Shown piece by piece: positions 40,747-50,332 of a DNA stretch of 64,000 bases (position 1 is the first letter of the stretch; each line of letters begins with the position of its first letter). The notes beneath the pieces are model-generated. The model saw nothing but the letters and a program-made list of their open reading frames with translations. It had not been told where the DNA came from and ran no database searches. Origin of the DNA: Youngiibacter multivorans (GTDB lineage Bacteria; Bacillota; Clostridia; Clostridiales; Clostridiaceae); contig NZ_JAGGKC010000006.1 of NCBI RefSeq assembly GCF_017873395.1, forward strand, positions 62,001-126,000, read 5' to 3'. The position numbers and the translations under genes are program-made.

Positions 40747-40871
40747 GGCACCGGTCCCGTGATTTATTTGGGCATTGCCTCTTGGCCTTATTGCCCCTTC
40801 CTTAATTATATCCTTCAATTAATCTTTATTCCACAATTTATATGTCATCAGCCTTTCAATCATGTCTGCAC

Positions 40872-40900
40872 AAATCAAAAAAGCCCCGAAGGGCTGATTT
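40872..40900 (-). terminator. Intrinsic terminator after pknB
   Basis: AGCCC, loop TTCG, GGGCT on the minus strand, followed by TTTTTT and flanked by pairing AAATCA/TGATTT. It separates pknB from rsgA. Confidence 0.85.
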
Positions 40901-40912
40901 GAAAAAATTTAT

Positions 40913-42823
40913 TTATGGCTGGGTTGTTGGTGCTGTTGTTGGTGCAGACGTTGGCTCGGGTATTGGCTCCGGTTCCGGTTCACCAAGGATCTCCACAGTG
41001 CTTCCGTATGGAACTGCCCTGCCGACATTCGGGTTCACATCCACCACGTTGTCAGTCCGCAATGTGTCTCCGCCAAGAACAACCTTCAGCCCCAATGATT
41101 CCAGTTCAGATTCGTATGCTGCCACAGTCATTCCTGTAAAGTCTCCAATCAGGACCTCCCTGTATTCATATACGGTCACATTCACCTTAGAGCCCTGCTT
41201 GACTTCAGTGTTCTCAGGTATTTCCTGAGCCTTTATGGAACCATCAAGCTTCTTGTCCCCGGTAGGCTGTTTGGTTACCGATCCAAGCTCAAGCTTTACG
41301 GACTCGAGAATACTTCTGGCTTCAGTTTCCGAGAGCGACAATAGGTTTGGCACCTTTGAAATCTGTAACTCAGGTCCCTTCGATATCACAATATTAACCG
41401 GGCTGCCCTTTGGCATGTCTGTCAAAGCCAGCGGCTCCTGGCTTATTATCTGACCCTGCGGAACGGTATCGCTGTATTCTTCAGTCACTGTGCCCTTAAT
41501 GAAGTTATTGTTTGCAAGAAGGGTCTCTGCAGATTCAAGAGTCATGTTTATGATATCAGGAACCTTCAGTATTACCTGACCTGCACTTAGAACAACTTGT
41601 ACAGTCGAGCCCTTCTTGACGCTTTCTCCTTCGCCTGGCAGCGACCTGAGGACAGTCCCCTCAGGAAGGTCAGAATTCTCTGTAGACCCTACCTGCATGA
41701 CCAGGCCGGCATCTATAATCGTATCCTCGGCATTGTCCTTCAACATTCCGACAATTACCGGAACCTTGGTGTTTTCATCAACAACTGTTGTGGGGTTCTT
41801 GGTGCCTCCCCCGAATACGAATTGCCCGAGAAGTGCTCCCAGAGTCAGGAATACCACCATCACAAGGCCCACTATGAGTGCTGTCTTATTCTTTCCTGTT
41901 GGCTTTTCATCATCAAATATGTCGTCCTCAAGCGGATCTCTCTTAGGCTTTACTGCAGACATCACCTGAGTTTCACCACTGAACGTGGCTGCTGATTCGA
42001 TGTTCTCGCCGGCCTTTACAGTCCTTAGGTCAACTAGGAATTCCTCTATCTTCTGATATCTTGCTATTGGATCCTTTGCTGTTGCCTTGAGTATGACTCT
42101 GTTAAGCCCTTCCGCCAGAAGAGGATTAACAGTCTTCGGAGGCTTGATGTCCTCCTGCATGTGCTTCAGTGCTATGGTTATAGGGCTCTCAGCATCAAAT
42201 GGTACTGCCCCTGTCGCCATTTCAAACATGACTATGCCCAATGAGTAGATATCTGATCGTCTGTCGGTCAGGTTGCCCCTCGCCTGTTCAGGCGAGAAGT
42301 AGTGCGCTGAACCGAATATCTTGCCTGAGTGGGTGATTGTGTTTGAATCAGAATGCTTTGCTATACCGAAATCAGTGACCTTAACCAGGTTATCTCCGGT
42401 TATCATTATGTTTTGCGGCTTTATGTCCCTGTGGATTATGTTGTTGTTGTGCGCGCATTCAAGGGCTCTTCCGATCTGCATCGAGTAGTCCAGTATCTCA
42501 TCGTTGGAGAGCTTGCCTTTTTCCCTTATGATCTGTTTAAGGGTCTTTCCCCTGACGTATTCCATTACTATGTAGTGGATATCATCCTCGCTTCCCACAT
42601 TGTAAATGTTGACTATGTTGGGATGCGAAAGGAAAGCCACGGCATTGGCTTCCTGCTTGAACCTGTCAAGAATCTCCCTGTTCGAGATAAATTCTTCCTT
42701 GAGCACTTTGACAGCATCATATCTGTTCAGCTTCGTGTCCAGGGCCTTGTATACGGTAGACATACCGCCCTGGGCGATCTTCTCCACGATTTCGTAACGG
42801 TTGCCAAGTATTTTTCCTATCAT
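40913..42823 (-). CDS. pknB: PASTA-domain serine/threonine protein kinase (PrkC/PknB)
   Basis: Membrane kinase that senses muropeptides or lipid II and regulates growth and sporulation in Firmicutes. The N-terminal kinase domain (about residues 10-270) has the ATP lysine DAVKVL (K39), the catalytic loop HRDIKPQN (131-138) and DFGIAK (151-156). A single membrane segment (TALIVGLVMVVFLTLGALLG) is followed by four PASTA repeats and a P/T-rich tail ending EPTSAPTTAPTTQP. The length is 636 residues. It overlaps stp by four bases and ends at a terminator. Confidence 0.96.
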   Translation of the reverse strand: MIGKILGNRYEIVEKIAQGGMSTVYKALDTKLNRYDAVKVLKEEFISNREILDRFKQEANAVAFLSHPNIVNIYNVGSEDDIHYIVMEYVRGKTLKQIIREKGKLSNDEILDYSMQIGRALECAHNNNIIHRDIKPQNIMITGDNLVKVTDFGIAKHSDSNTITHSGKIFGSAHYFSPEQARGNLTDRRSDIYSLGIVMFEMATGAVPFDAESPITIALKHMQEDIKPPKTVNPLLAEGLNRVILKATAKDPIARYQKIEEFLVDLRTVKAGENIESAATFSGETQVMSAVKPKRDPLEDDIFDDEKPTGKNKTALIVGLVMVVFLTLGALLGQFVFGGGTKNPTTVVDENTKVPVIVGMLKDNAEDTIIDAGLVMQVGSTENSDLPEGTVLRSLPGEGESVKKGSTVQVVLSAGQVILKVPDIINMTLESAETLLANNNFIKGTVTEEYSDTVPQGQIISQEPLALTDMPKGSPVNIVISKGPELQISKVPNLLSLSETEARSILESVKLELGSVTKQPTGDKKLDGSIKAQEIPENTEVKQGSKVNVTVYEYREVLIGDFTGMTVAAYESELESLGLKVVLGGDTLRTDNVVDVNPNVGRAVPYGSTVEILGEPEPEPIPEPTSAPTTAPTTQP

Positions 42824-43539
42824 TTTACTGCTTCTCCTCCAAATACCAAAAGAGTTATGTTATCCTTGCCGCCTCTTTCCTTTGCTGTTGAAACCAGATG
42901 CTTGAGGCTATTCCCGTTCTCGCCCTTTTCGCTGATCTCGAGGATCTCTTCCTCGGAGATGTAGTCAGTGAGCCCATCGGTGCAGAGAAGGTATATGTCG
43001 CCAGGATTCGACTTTAGCGTTTGCAGGTCGATTTCCACTTCCTCGTTGGTTCCTACTGCCCTTGTTATTATGTTCTTGTTGGAATGGTGCTTTGCCTCTT
43101 CAGCAGTTATGGTGCCCATGTCCACAAGCGCCTGTACCAGTGAATGGTCCTTGGTAAGCTTGGTTATGGAATGCTCCCTTATCCTGAATAGAGAGCTGTC
43201 ACCCACATGAGCGACATGAATCCTTCCATGCTCTGAAAGTACTGCTGATACCGTGGTGCCCATACCCTTAAGGTGATTATCCGTGCCTGACATGCTGTAA
43301 ATAGCCCTGTTGGCGGATTCTACAGCCTTTCTCAGCTGCTGGTCCGGTAATGCGGAAAGACCGCTTCCGAAAGCCTCCCTTATGGTATTTAACGCCATTT
43401 CGCTGGCCACTTCTCCGGCATTGTGCCCGCCCATTCCGTCGCATACGACGAAAAGCGCGAATCCATCACCCTCAAGCCAGCCGGCACTGTCTTCATTCAG
43501 TTTTCTGATGTTACCTATATCGGAAATCAAATCTACCAT
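42820..43539 (-). CDS. stp: PP2C-family protein phosphatase (Stp/PrpC)
   Basis: Metal-dependent phosphatase that removes phosphates added by the adjacent PASTA kinase. The 239-residue product has MVDLISDIGNIRKLNEDS, FVVCDGMGGHNAGEVAS, HVAHVGDSSLFRIR, LCTDGLTDYI and GGKDNITLLVF, the metal and phosphate binding motifs of the family. It overlaps pknB by four bases and follows rlmN by 15. Confidence 0.95.
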   Translation of the reverse strand: MVDLISDIGNIRKLNEDSAGWLEGDGFALFVVCDGMGGHNAGEVASEMALNTIREAFGSGLSALPDQQLRKAVESANRAIYSMSGTDNHLKGMGTTVSAVLSEHGRIHVAHVGDSSLFRIREHSITKLTKDHSLVQALVDMGTITAEEAKHHSNKNIITRAVGTNEEVEIDLQTLKSNPGDIYLLCTDGLTDYISEEEILEISEKGENGNSLKHLVSTAKERGGKDNITLLVFGGEAVK

Positions 43540-43554
43540 GTGCTGTCTCCTGTC

Positions 43555-44580
43555 CTACATGCCATCAAGATAGCTTCTTCTGAGCTGTCCGCATGCAGCA
43601 TCTATGTCTGAACCCATTTCTCTTCTTACTGTGGCTTCTATTCCCCTTGAATCAAGGGCATTCCTGAAGCTTTCCACAGCCTTGTTCTGAGAAGGCCTGA
43701 AAAGCATCTCCTTAATTACGTTTACCGGAATCAGATTGACATGCGTCTTCATCCCTCTGAGCAGGGCCGCGAGCGCATATGCATCCTCCAGGCTGTCGTT
43801 GACACCGTTGACCAGTGAGTATTCGAAGCTTACCCTTCTTCCTGTCGTGTCCATGTAGTATCTGACAGAATCAAGTATCTCCGCAATGGACCAGCGCCTG
43901 GCTATCGGCATGATCTCTCGCCTCTTGTCGTCAGTTACGGCATGGAGGGATATGGCAAGGGTTATCTGCAGCTTCATGTCTGCAAGTTCCCTTATTTTGT
44001 CCACCAAGCCGCATGTCGAAAGGGTTATGTTCCTGTGAGAAAGGCCAAGCCCTTCTTTCATGTTGACAAGCTCAAGGAATTTCAGGACATTTTCAAAATT
44101 GTCGAGCGGCTCGCCGCTTCCCATAAGTACTATGTGTGACATCCTTTCTCCGGCTTCCTTCGAGGCTGCCAAAACCTGCCCGAGTATCTCACCCGGCAGA
44201 AGGTTCCTCACCATTCCACCCTTTGTGGAAGCACAGAAGGAGCAGCCCATGGCACAGCCGACCTGAGATGACACGCATACTGAGTAGCCGTACACGTACT
44301 TCATCACGACGGTTTCGATGATATTGCCGTCCGAAAGTGCAAGAAGCATCTTCACTGTCCCATCCTTCGATACCCTCTTGTCGATGACCTGAGGAACGTA
44401 TATGACAAACGCTTCCTTCAGCTTCTCTATCGATGAGCCGTTAAGGTTCTTCATATCCTCGAAGGATTCAGCTCCCTTATAAAGGTAGTCAAGTAACTGC
44501 TTTGCCCTGAATGAGCCTTCACCTCTGCCTTTGAACCATTCCTTCAGTTCATCATAGCTCCAGTCGAATATATTGTCCAA
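43555..44580 (-). CDS. rlmN: 23S rRNA/tRNA (adenine-C2)-methyltransferase RlmN
   Basis: Radical SAM enzyme that methylates A2503 of 23S rRNA and A37 of some tRNAs. The cluster motif is CAMGCSFCAS. QVGCAMG precedes it and the catalytic C-terminal cysteine is in DIDAACGQL. At 341 residues it is normal. It starts the rlmN-stp-pknB set; an extended -10, TGA then TATAAT (44614-44609), lies about 30 bases upstream. Confidence 0.96.
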   Translation of the reverse strand: MDNIFDWSYDELKEWFKGRGEGSFRAKQLLDYLYKGAESFEDMKNLNGSSIEKLKEAFVIYVPQVIDKRVSKDGTVKMLLALSDGNIIETVVMKYVYGYSVCVSSQVGCAMGCSFCASTKGGMVRNLLPGEILGQVLAASKEAGERMSHIVLMGSGEPLDNFENVLKFLELVNMKEGLGLSHRNITLSTCGLVDKIRELADMKLQITLAISLHAVTDDKRREIMPIARRWSIAEILDSVRYYMDTTGRRVSFEYSLVNGVNDSLEDAYALAALLRGMKTHVNLIPVNVIKEMLFRPSQNKAVESFRNALDSRGIEATVRREMGSDIDAACGQLRRSYLDGM

Positions 44581-44608
44581 AAAAACACCTCTTGTTTAGT
44601 TCTCCAAA

Positions 44609-44614
44609 GATTAT
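44609..44614 (-). promoter_or_regulatory. Extended -10 candidate upstream of rlmN
   Basis: On the minus strand ATGA-TATAAT lies 29 bases before the rlmN start codon, with no clear -35. It would start the rlmN-stp-pknB transcript. Confidence 0.4.
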
Positions 44615-44674
44615 ATCATAAATCGCTGCAGATACTGAAAAACACTGCAGCCTAAAGGAAATCATAGGAATATT

Positions 44675-46003
44675 TTAAGATTTGGAAGTTCTCCTTACAA
44701 GCTTTGACAGGAAAAATCCATCCATGGTACCAGAAGGAAGCACAGTCACGAAACCTTCCTCAGAGTATATCAGGTTAGGATGGTCCCCAAGCTGAATCCT
44801 TTTTGCCTCGAAATCAGGATTGTTTTCAAGGAACCACCTTACGTTATCCTCATTCTCTGAAGGATTCAGGGTACACGTCGAATAAACCAGTGATCCACCG
44901 GTCTTCACATACAGCTTCGCGACATCCATAAGCCTTCTCTGGAGTTCTGGAAGTCCATCCAGCTCCTCCTGCGTCTTCGTATGCTTTATGTCAGGCTTCT
45001 TTCTGATTATACCCAGGCCCGAGCATGGTGCGTCAAGTAGAACCGAGCCTATACCGAAGAACTCAGGCATGGGCTCACCAGCATCGTGCAGTCCGGCCTC
45101 TATGCCCTTAAGCTTGAGCCTTGCTGCATTCTCCATGATTGTCCTTATCTTGGCCTCGTATATGTCATATGCAAGTACCCTTGCCCTGTCTCCTGAGAGC
45201 TCTGCTATATGAGTGGCTTTACCTCCGGGAGCGCTGCACAGGTCAAGGTAGGTACCGCCTTCCACAGGCTCAAGCAGTGGAGCGGCAAGCATCGAGCTTT
45301 CATCCTGGACAGTTAGGAAGCCTTCAGAAAATAACCTGTTTGCAGCTACTGAACCACCGCCGGAAATTATTATTCCGAACGGGGATACGGCTGTCGGCTC
45401 CGCACTGAACCCATCCTTTTGAAGCTCAGTGAGAGCATCCTCCCTTGTAATCCTGAGTGTGTTCACCCGATATGTCACTGCAGGCCTTTCATTCAGACCT
45501 TCAAGTATCTCCAGGGTCCTTGACTTGTAGTTTCTGCTGAAGTGCATGACCATCCATAACGGAAATGACTCTTCGTACGCCATCTTTTCAAGCTTTGACC
45601 GGAATCTGGGAACAGTATCATCCCTGGAAATGCTTCTCAGCACCGCATTCACAAATCCTGAAACCCTTGGGTTCCACTCCCTTGCAAGCTCAACAGCGTC
45701 GCTTACGATGGCATAGTCTGGTATCCTGTCCAGGTACTTGAGCTGATATACAGACATCCTCAATATACCAAGGACCCTGTCCTCTATCTTCTTCATTGGA
45801 GTCGTCGAGTTTCTGCCAATCATATCATCTATCGTCACAAGCCTCTTAAGGGTTCCATAGACCAGCTCGGTGGCAAGTGCCTTGTCATCGTCTTTCAGGT
45901 TCACTGAAGAAAGGGCATTATCCAAAGCGATGTTTGAATATGCCCCTTCATTCAAAATTTTCATCAAAGTCTCAAGTGCGACCGTTCTCGCTTTTGCAAC
46001 CAC
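44675..46003 (-). CDS. rsmB: 16S rRNA (cytosine967-C5)-methyltransferase RsmB
   Basis: Methylates C967 of 16S rRNA. An N-terminal NusB-like helical domain (residues 1-130) precedes a class I methyltransferase with LDLCSAPGGKATHIAE, DAPCSGLGIIRKKPDIK and the catalytic STCTLNPSEN. The 442-residue length is standard. It follows the membrane peptidase gene by three bases. Confidence 0.96.
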   Translation of the reverse strand: MVAKARTVALETLMKILNEGAYSNIALDNALSSVNLKDDDKALATELVYGTLKRLVTIDDMIGRNSTTPMKKIEDRVLGILRMSVYQLKYLDRIPDYAIVSDAVELAREWNPRVSGFVNAVLRSISRDDTVPRFRSKLEKMAYEESFPLWMVMHFSRNYKSRTLEILEGLNERPAVTYRVNTLRITREDALTELQKDGFSAEPTAVSPFGIIISGGGSVAANRLFSEGFLTVQDESSMLAAPLLEPVEGGTYLDLCSAPGGKATHIAELSGDRARVLAYDIYEAKIRTIMENAARLKLKGIEAGLHDAGEPMPEFFGIGSVLLDAPCSGLGIIRKKPDIKHTKTQEELDGLPELQRRLMDVAKLYVKTGGSLVYSTCTLNPSENEDNVRWFLENNPDFEAKRIQLGDHPNLIYSEEGFVTVLPSGTMDGFFLSKLVRRTSKS

Positions 46004-46006
46004 CTT

Positions 46007-46699
46007 TTATCTTCTCCTGTTTCGAAGTACAAGGAGCCTTGCAAGGTTGGCTATTCCGGAAAGTGCAGCCGCAATGTATGTAAGTGCAGCCGCATTCAAT
46101 ACCTGCCTGGCTTTTCCGAGTTCATCGCTCTCCAGTATGCTGTATCCTTCAAGGACAGCCATGGCCCTGCTAGACGCATTGAATTCCACAGGAAGGGTTA
46201 CAAGCTGGAAAAATACAGTTGCTGAGAACAGAACTATTCCTATGGTCTGAAATACGGGTATTGACAGAAAGAGACCAAGTATGAATATGCCGAATCCGAA
46301 GTTTCCTCCGATTGAGGCGACAGGAACCAAAGCTCCTCTTATTTTCATCGGCAGATACTCCTGCTGGTCCTGAATTGCATGCCCTACTTCATGGGCAGCT
46401 ATTCCAAGTGCAGCTATTGAGTTCGAACTGTATACACCCTGGGAAAGCCTAAGCTTCTTGCTCCTCGGGTCGTAATGGTCGGTCAGGTTTCCTGCAACCT
46501 GTTCAATCGGAACCTCATAAAGGCCTGCCTTGTCCAGGATCAGCCTTGCAGCATCGCTTCCGGTCATTCCGCTCCTGTTGGCAACCCTTGAGTACTGGGC
46601 ATAGGTGGACCTCACCTTGTTCTGTGCATACATGGCGATAAGTATCGCCGGAAGAAGAATCAGCATCGAAGAATCAAATCCATACATCGGATAATACAC
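46007..46699 (-). CDS. YugP-type membrane zinc metallopeptidase
   Basis: Protein of the neutral zinc metallopeptidase class with several membrane segments. It begins MYYPMYGFDSSMLILLPAILIA, has the zinc motif AAHEVGHAIQDQ, and later long hydrophobic segments (about residues 125-180 and 195-225). Its substrate is unknown. At 230 residues it fits the YugP/YugP-like family. It lies between fmt and rsmB, its usual place in Clostridia. The start ATG follows the fmt stop by two bases. Confidence 0.88.
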   Translation of the reverse strand: MYYPMYGFDSSMLILLPAILIAMYAQNKVRSTYAQYSRVANRSGMTGSDAARLILDKAGLYEVPIEQVAGNLTDHYDPRSKKLRLSQGVYSSNSIAALGIAAHEVGHAIQDQQEYLPMKIRGALVPVASIGGNFGFGIFILGLFLSIPVFQTIGIVLFSATVFFQLVTLPVEFNASSRAMAVLEGYSILESDELGKARQVLNAAALTYIAAALSGIANLARLLVLRNRRR

Positions 46700-46701
46700 T
46701 A

Positions 46702-47634
46702 TTACAAACCTCCCTTGAATTCAGTCGCATCAATCTTGTTTCCGTTAAGGAAATCCCTGATGGCCATAGGCTTTTTGTTCGGATACTGGACCTTCTGTAT
46801 GCTAAGTGATCCATTTCCTGTGGACACCAGAAGTCCAGCCTTGGAGACCTCTATTATCGCTCCCGGTTTGCCAGTGGTCTCCTTAATGACCTTAGCCTCC
46901 AAAAGCTTCACCTGGTCGTCTCCTATGAAGGAATATGCTCCCGGTGAAGGGGCAAGGCCACGGATCAGCCTCTCTATCTCCGCTGCATCCTTAGTCCAGT
47001 CGATCAGTCCGGTTTCTTTCTTAAGCATGGGAGCATAGGTATGGGAATCATGGTCCTGCGCTTCAGGCCTTATTGTGCCTGCAGCGATTCCATCGATCGT
47101 CCTCAGCAGCAGGTCCGCACCCCTTTTACTCAGAAGGTCATGAAGCTCACCGGCTGTCATTGTTTCTCCTATGGCAACCTCATCCTTCAGGAGCATCGGT
47201 CCTGTATCAAGTCCCTTTTCCATAAGCATCGTAGTATTTCCTGTCTTTTCATGGCCTTCTATGATTGCCCAGTTTATTGGTGCTGCTCCTCTAAGCTTCG
47301 GAAGAAGCGATGCATGCAGATTGATGCATCCGTACTTCGGTATCGAAAGCACTTCCTCGCTCAGTATCTGTCCATATGCTACAACAACTATGAAATCAGG
47401 CTTCAGGGACCTCATCTCTTCTATCGCATCCCTATCGGTCCGCAGCTTTGATGGCTGGATTACCCGGATGCCTCTCTTAAGTGCTTCGTCCTTTACAGGC
47501 GGAAACAGAACCTTCTTTCCTCGTCCCTTCTCCTTGTCAGGCTGAGCTACAACCAGCTTCACTCCATGTCTTTCGTCCAGCGCAGACAGTGAAGGCACCG
47601 AAAAATCAGGAGTTCCCATGAAAATTATGTCCAA
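46702..47634 (-). CDS. fmt: Methionyl-tRNA formyltransferase
   Basis: Formylates initiator Met-tRNA. Conserved blocks DIIFMGTPDFSVP, NLHASLLPKLRGAAPINWAI, GNTTMLMEKGLDTGPML and KETGLIDW are visible. The open frame extends far upstream (47742) but overlaps def. TTG at 47634, two bases before the def stop codon (47636), with GGAG 11 bases upstream, gives LDIIFMGTPDF (M at the start) and 310 residues, the standard length. The TTG start and the overlap suggest coupling with def. Confidence 0.95.
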   Translation of the reverse strand: MDIIFMGTPDFSVPSLSALDERHGVKLVVAQPDKEKGRGKKVLFPPVKDEALKRGIRVIQPSKLRTDRDAIEEMRSLKPDFIVVVAYGQILSEEVLSIPKYGCINLHASLLPKLRGAAPINWAIIEGHEKTGNTTMLMEKGLDTGPMLLKDEVAIGETMTAGELHDLLSKRGADLLLRTIDGIAAGTIRPEAQDHDSHTYAPMLKKETGLIDWTKDAAEIERLIRGLAPSPGAYSFIGDDQVKLLEAKVIKETTGKPGAIIEVSKAGLLVSTGNGSLSIQKVQYPNKKPMAIRDFLNGNKIDATEFKGGL

Positions 47635-47635
47635 A

Positions 47636-48112
47636 TTACACCGTCTCCTCTTCAGGCTCGAAATCCTCAGGAACATCCTCAAGCTTATCCGTGAACAGGC
47701 TTCCGTTGAGGTGGTCATTCTCGTGGCAGATAGCCCGGGCAAGAAGCATGGAAGCTTCCAGAGTGAACTCCTCCCCGTCCTCGTTCAGGGCCTTTACCTT
47801 TACAAACCTTGGTCTCTTGACCACACCGGATTCGCCAGGAACCGAAAGGCAGCCCTCATAGTCAAGGTACTCACCCTCCATCTGAAGGATTTCAGGGTTT
47901 ATGAATACATATCTCTTTTCTTCCAGTCCAATCACGAAAATCCTCTTGAGGATTCCGACCTGAGGTGCGGCAAGTCCGACCCCATCCTCATGGACCATGG
48001 TGTCAAACATGTCCTTGATCAAAGTCTTTATTCTTGGTGTTATCTCAGCCACAGGCTTGGCTGTCTTTCTGAGGACATCGTCCCCTACTGTCCTTATAGT
48101 TCTTAGTGCCAT
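47636..48112 (-). CDS. def: Peptide deformylase
   Basis: Removes formyl groups from nascent proteins. Motifs GVGLAAPQVG, EGCLSVPGESG and CHENDHLNG (the HExxH-type metal site) are all present in a 158-residue protein of the shorter deformylase type. It follows priA by 14 bases and leads into fmt. Confidence 0.96.
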   Translation of the reverse strand: MALRTIRTVGDDVLRKTAKPVAEITPRIKTLIKDMFDTMVHEDGVGLAAPQVGILKRIFVIGLEEKRYVFINPEILQMEGEYLDYEGCLSVPGESGVVKRPRFVKVKALNEDGEEFTLEASMLLARAICHENDHLNGSLFTDKLEDVPEDFEPEEETV

Positions 48113-48126
48113 ATCTTATCTCCTTG

Positions 48127-50295
48127 TCATAGCATGCTTGTCGGATCAAGGTCTATGCTTGTCCTGACATCCCTCACGCTCTTCTCGAGCACAAGGTCCT
48201 TTATTCTTCTTGCAATATCCGGGTCCAGTTCACCTTTGAGCAGTATCTGCCATCTGTGGTTCTGCTTTATCTTGGAGATAAGGCAGGGGCTTGGACCTAA
48301 CATGATGATTTTATCACAGCCAAATAAAAATTTTCTTAATTCAGTTCCGATTGTTTGTATATTTTTTATTAACAGGGCTTCATCCTCAGAACTTTGAACA
48401 ATCGACATGATCCTTGAAAACGGTGGATTGTTCATCATTTCCCTTGCTGCGATTTCACGCCTGTAGAAGCCCTTGTAGTCATGCTCCTTTGCGCTCACTA
48501 TGGAGGGGTCCTCCGGCGTGTAGCTCTGGATCACCACTTTTCCCGGCTTGTCATGACGTCCTGCCCTGCCTGCAACCTGGGTTATGAGCTGGAATGTCCT
48601 CTCACCTGACCTGAAATCAGGAAGGTTCAGTGAGAGGTCTGCAGCGATTATGCCAACCAGCGTCACATTCCGGAAATCAAGACCCTTGGTGATCATCTGT
48701 GTTCCTATCAGAATGTCCCCTTCGCTGTTCTTGAAGGAATTGTACATATCCTCGTAGTCTGACTTGTTCTTTGCTGTGTCCCTGTCCATCCTTACTACCC
48801 TTGCTCCGGGAAACTCCTTCTTTACCATCTCCTCTACCTTCTCAGTACCTGTTCCGAACTGCTTTATGTATTTGCTTGAACAGGATGGACAGGTTTCCGG
48901 AAGAGCCTGCCTATAGCCGCAATGATGGCAGGAGAGGTCCCTGGAGGTATGATATGTGAGGCTTACGCTGCAGTTGGGGCAATTGAACACATGTCCGCAT
49001 GAGCGGCAGGATACGAATGTCGAATAACCTCTCCTGTTCAGGAACAGTATTACCTGTTCTTTGGATTCCAGCGCCTTTTCAATCTCGCCCCTCAGTACCC
49101 TTGAGAACATGGTCCTGTTCCCTGCTTTGAGCTCATCCCTCATATCCACCGTAGTCATTTGTGGAAGGGTACCTCTGGTTGCCCTTTTATCCAGGGTTAT
49201 CAGCCCTATTTCACCAGATACAGCCCTATGATAGCTGTTAATTGAAGGCGTCGCAGATGCGAGTACAAGTCTCCCGCCTTTTCTCATCATCATGAATTCA
49301 GCCATTTCCACAGCAGAATACTTTGGGCTCATTTCCGACTTGTAGGATGTCTCATGCTCCTCATCAACAACTATGAGACCCAGGTCCCTGAACGGCAGGA
49401 AAAGTGCTGACCTTGCACCTACTGCTATCTTTACCTCGCCATTCTTAACCCTGTGCCATTCATCGAACCTTTCACCTTCGGAAAGCCTGGAATGGAATAT
49501 CGAAATATCCTTCCCGAACCTTCCCTTGAACCTCTCGATCATCTGGGGAGTGAGGCTTATCTCAGGCACGAGAACTATGCTGTCCTTGTTTTCCTTAAGC
49601 ATCCTCTTTATGACATCCATGAAAACTTCGGTCTTTCCGCTACCTGTTATACCGTGTACAAGATATGTCCCCGGCCTCGCCATTATCGTATCGGAGGCGC
49701 TGGTCTGCTCCTTGTTAAGCTTAGGCGCAGCATAGTTTTCATAATCCCTGACATCATGCCTGCTGCTCCTGACTGAAGACACCTCGATCACACCATGCCT
49801 GATGAGTGTATTAAGGGAGCTTGTTGAAAAGCCCATCCGGGAGATGTCGGCCCTTATGAATTTCCCAGGATTCTTTCCAATAAGGTCGGCTATTGAAATA
49901 TATGGCTCCTTGTCCAGCTTTCCTGAAAGGGCGATACTCGGATACAGCTTTTCCTCGGTCTTGAAATCAGCACCCTTGAGGGTCCCAACCGGAATGAAAA
50001 GCCTTATGCCTTCAAGATATGTGCAGAGGTATCTTTTCCTCATCTCCTCCACTACTTCAACAGACCAGCTGTCAAAAAGAGTTCCCGGAAGTACCGATGA
50101 GACATCCTTGATTCCCCTGACATCTGCTTCAGGCATGATCCCAACAACAAATCCGTCAAGCTTCCTGTTGGATGCTCCGAACGGTACCTTCACCCGGCTT
50201 CCAACGGATATATTCATTTTATCCGGTATCCTGTATGTAAAAATCCTGTCCATGGCCTGCGATTCGTTGTTTACAACTACCCCGGCGAATCCCAT
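48127..50295 (-). CDS. priA: Primosomal protein N' (replication restart helicase PriA)
   Basis: Reloads the replicative helicase at abandoned forks. GITGSGKTEVF (Walker A), VVDEEHETSYK (DEEH box), NRRGYSTF, and a cysteine cluster with CRSCGHVFNCPNCSVSL and CHHCGYRQALPETCPSC that binds zinc. The protein is 722 residues. It lies after CHAD/macrodomain and before def. Confidence 0.96.
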   Translation of the reverse strand: MGFAGVVVNNESQAMDRIFTYRIPDKMNISVGSRVKVPFGASNRKLDGFVVGIMPEADVRGIKDVSSVLPGTLFDSWSVEVVEEMRKRYLCTYLEGIRLFIPVGTLKGADFKTEEKLYPSIALSGKLDKEPYISIADLIGKNPGKFIRADISRMGFSTSSLNTLIRHGVIEVSSVRSSRHDVRDYENYAAPKLNKEQTSASDTIMARPGTYLVHGITGSGKTEVFMDVIKRMLKENKDSIVLVPEISLTPQMIERFKGRFGKDISIFHSRLSEGERFDEWHRVKNGEVKIAVGARSALFLPFRDLGLIVVDEEHETSYKSEMSPKYSAVEMAEFMMMRKGGRLVLASATPSINSYHRAVSGEIGLITLDKRATRGTLPQMTTVDMRDELKAGNRTMFSRVLRGEIEKALESKEQVILFLNRRGYSTFVSCRSCGHVFNCPNCSVSLTYHTSRDLSCHHCGYRQALPETCPSCSSKYIKQFGTGTEKVEEMVKKEFPGARVVRMDRDTAKNKSDYEDMYNSFKNSEGDILIGTQMITKGLDFRNVTLVGIIAADLSLNLPDFRSGERTFQLITQVAGRAGRHDKPGKVVIQSYTPEDPSIVSAKEHDYKGFYRREIAAREMMNNPPFSRIMSIVQSSEDEALLIKNIQTIGTELRKFLFGCDKIIMLGPSPCLISKIKQNHRWQILLKGELDPDIARRIKDLVLEKSVRDVRTSIDLDPTSML

Positions 50296-50332
50296 TCGCT
50301 CACCCCCTCAACTGTCTCATTGCTCCGATTCT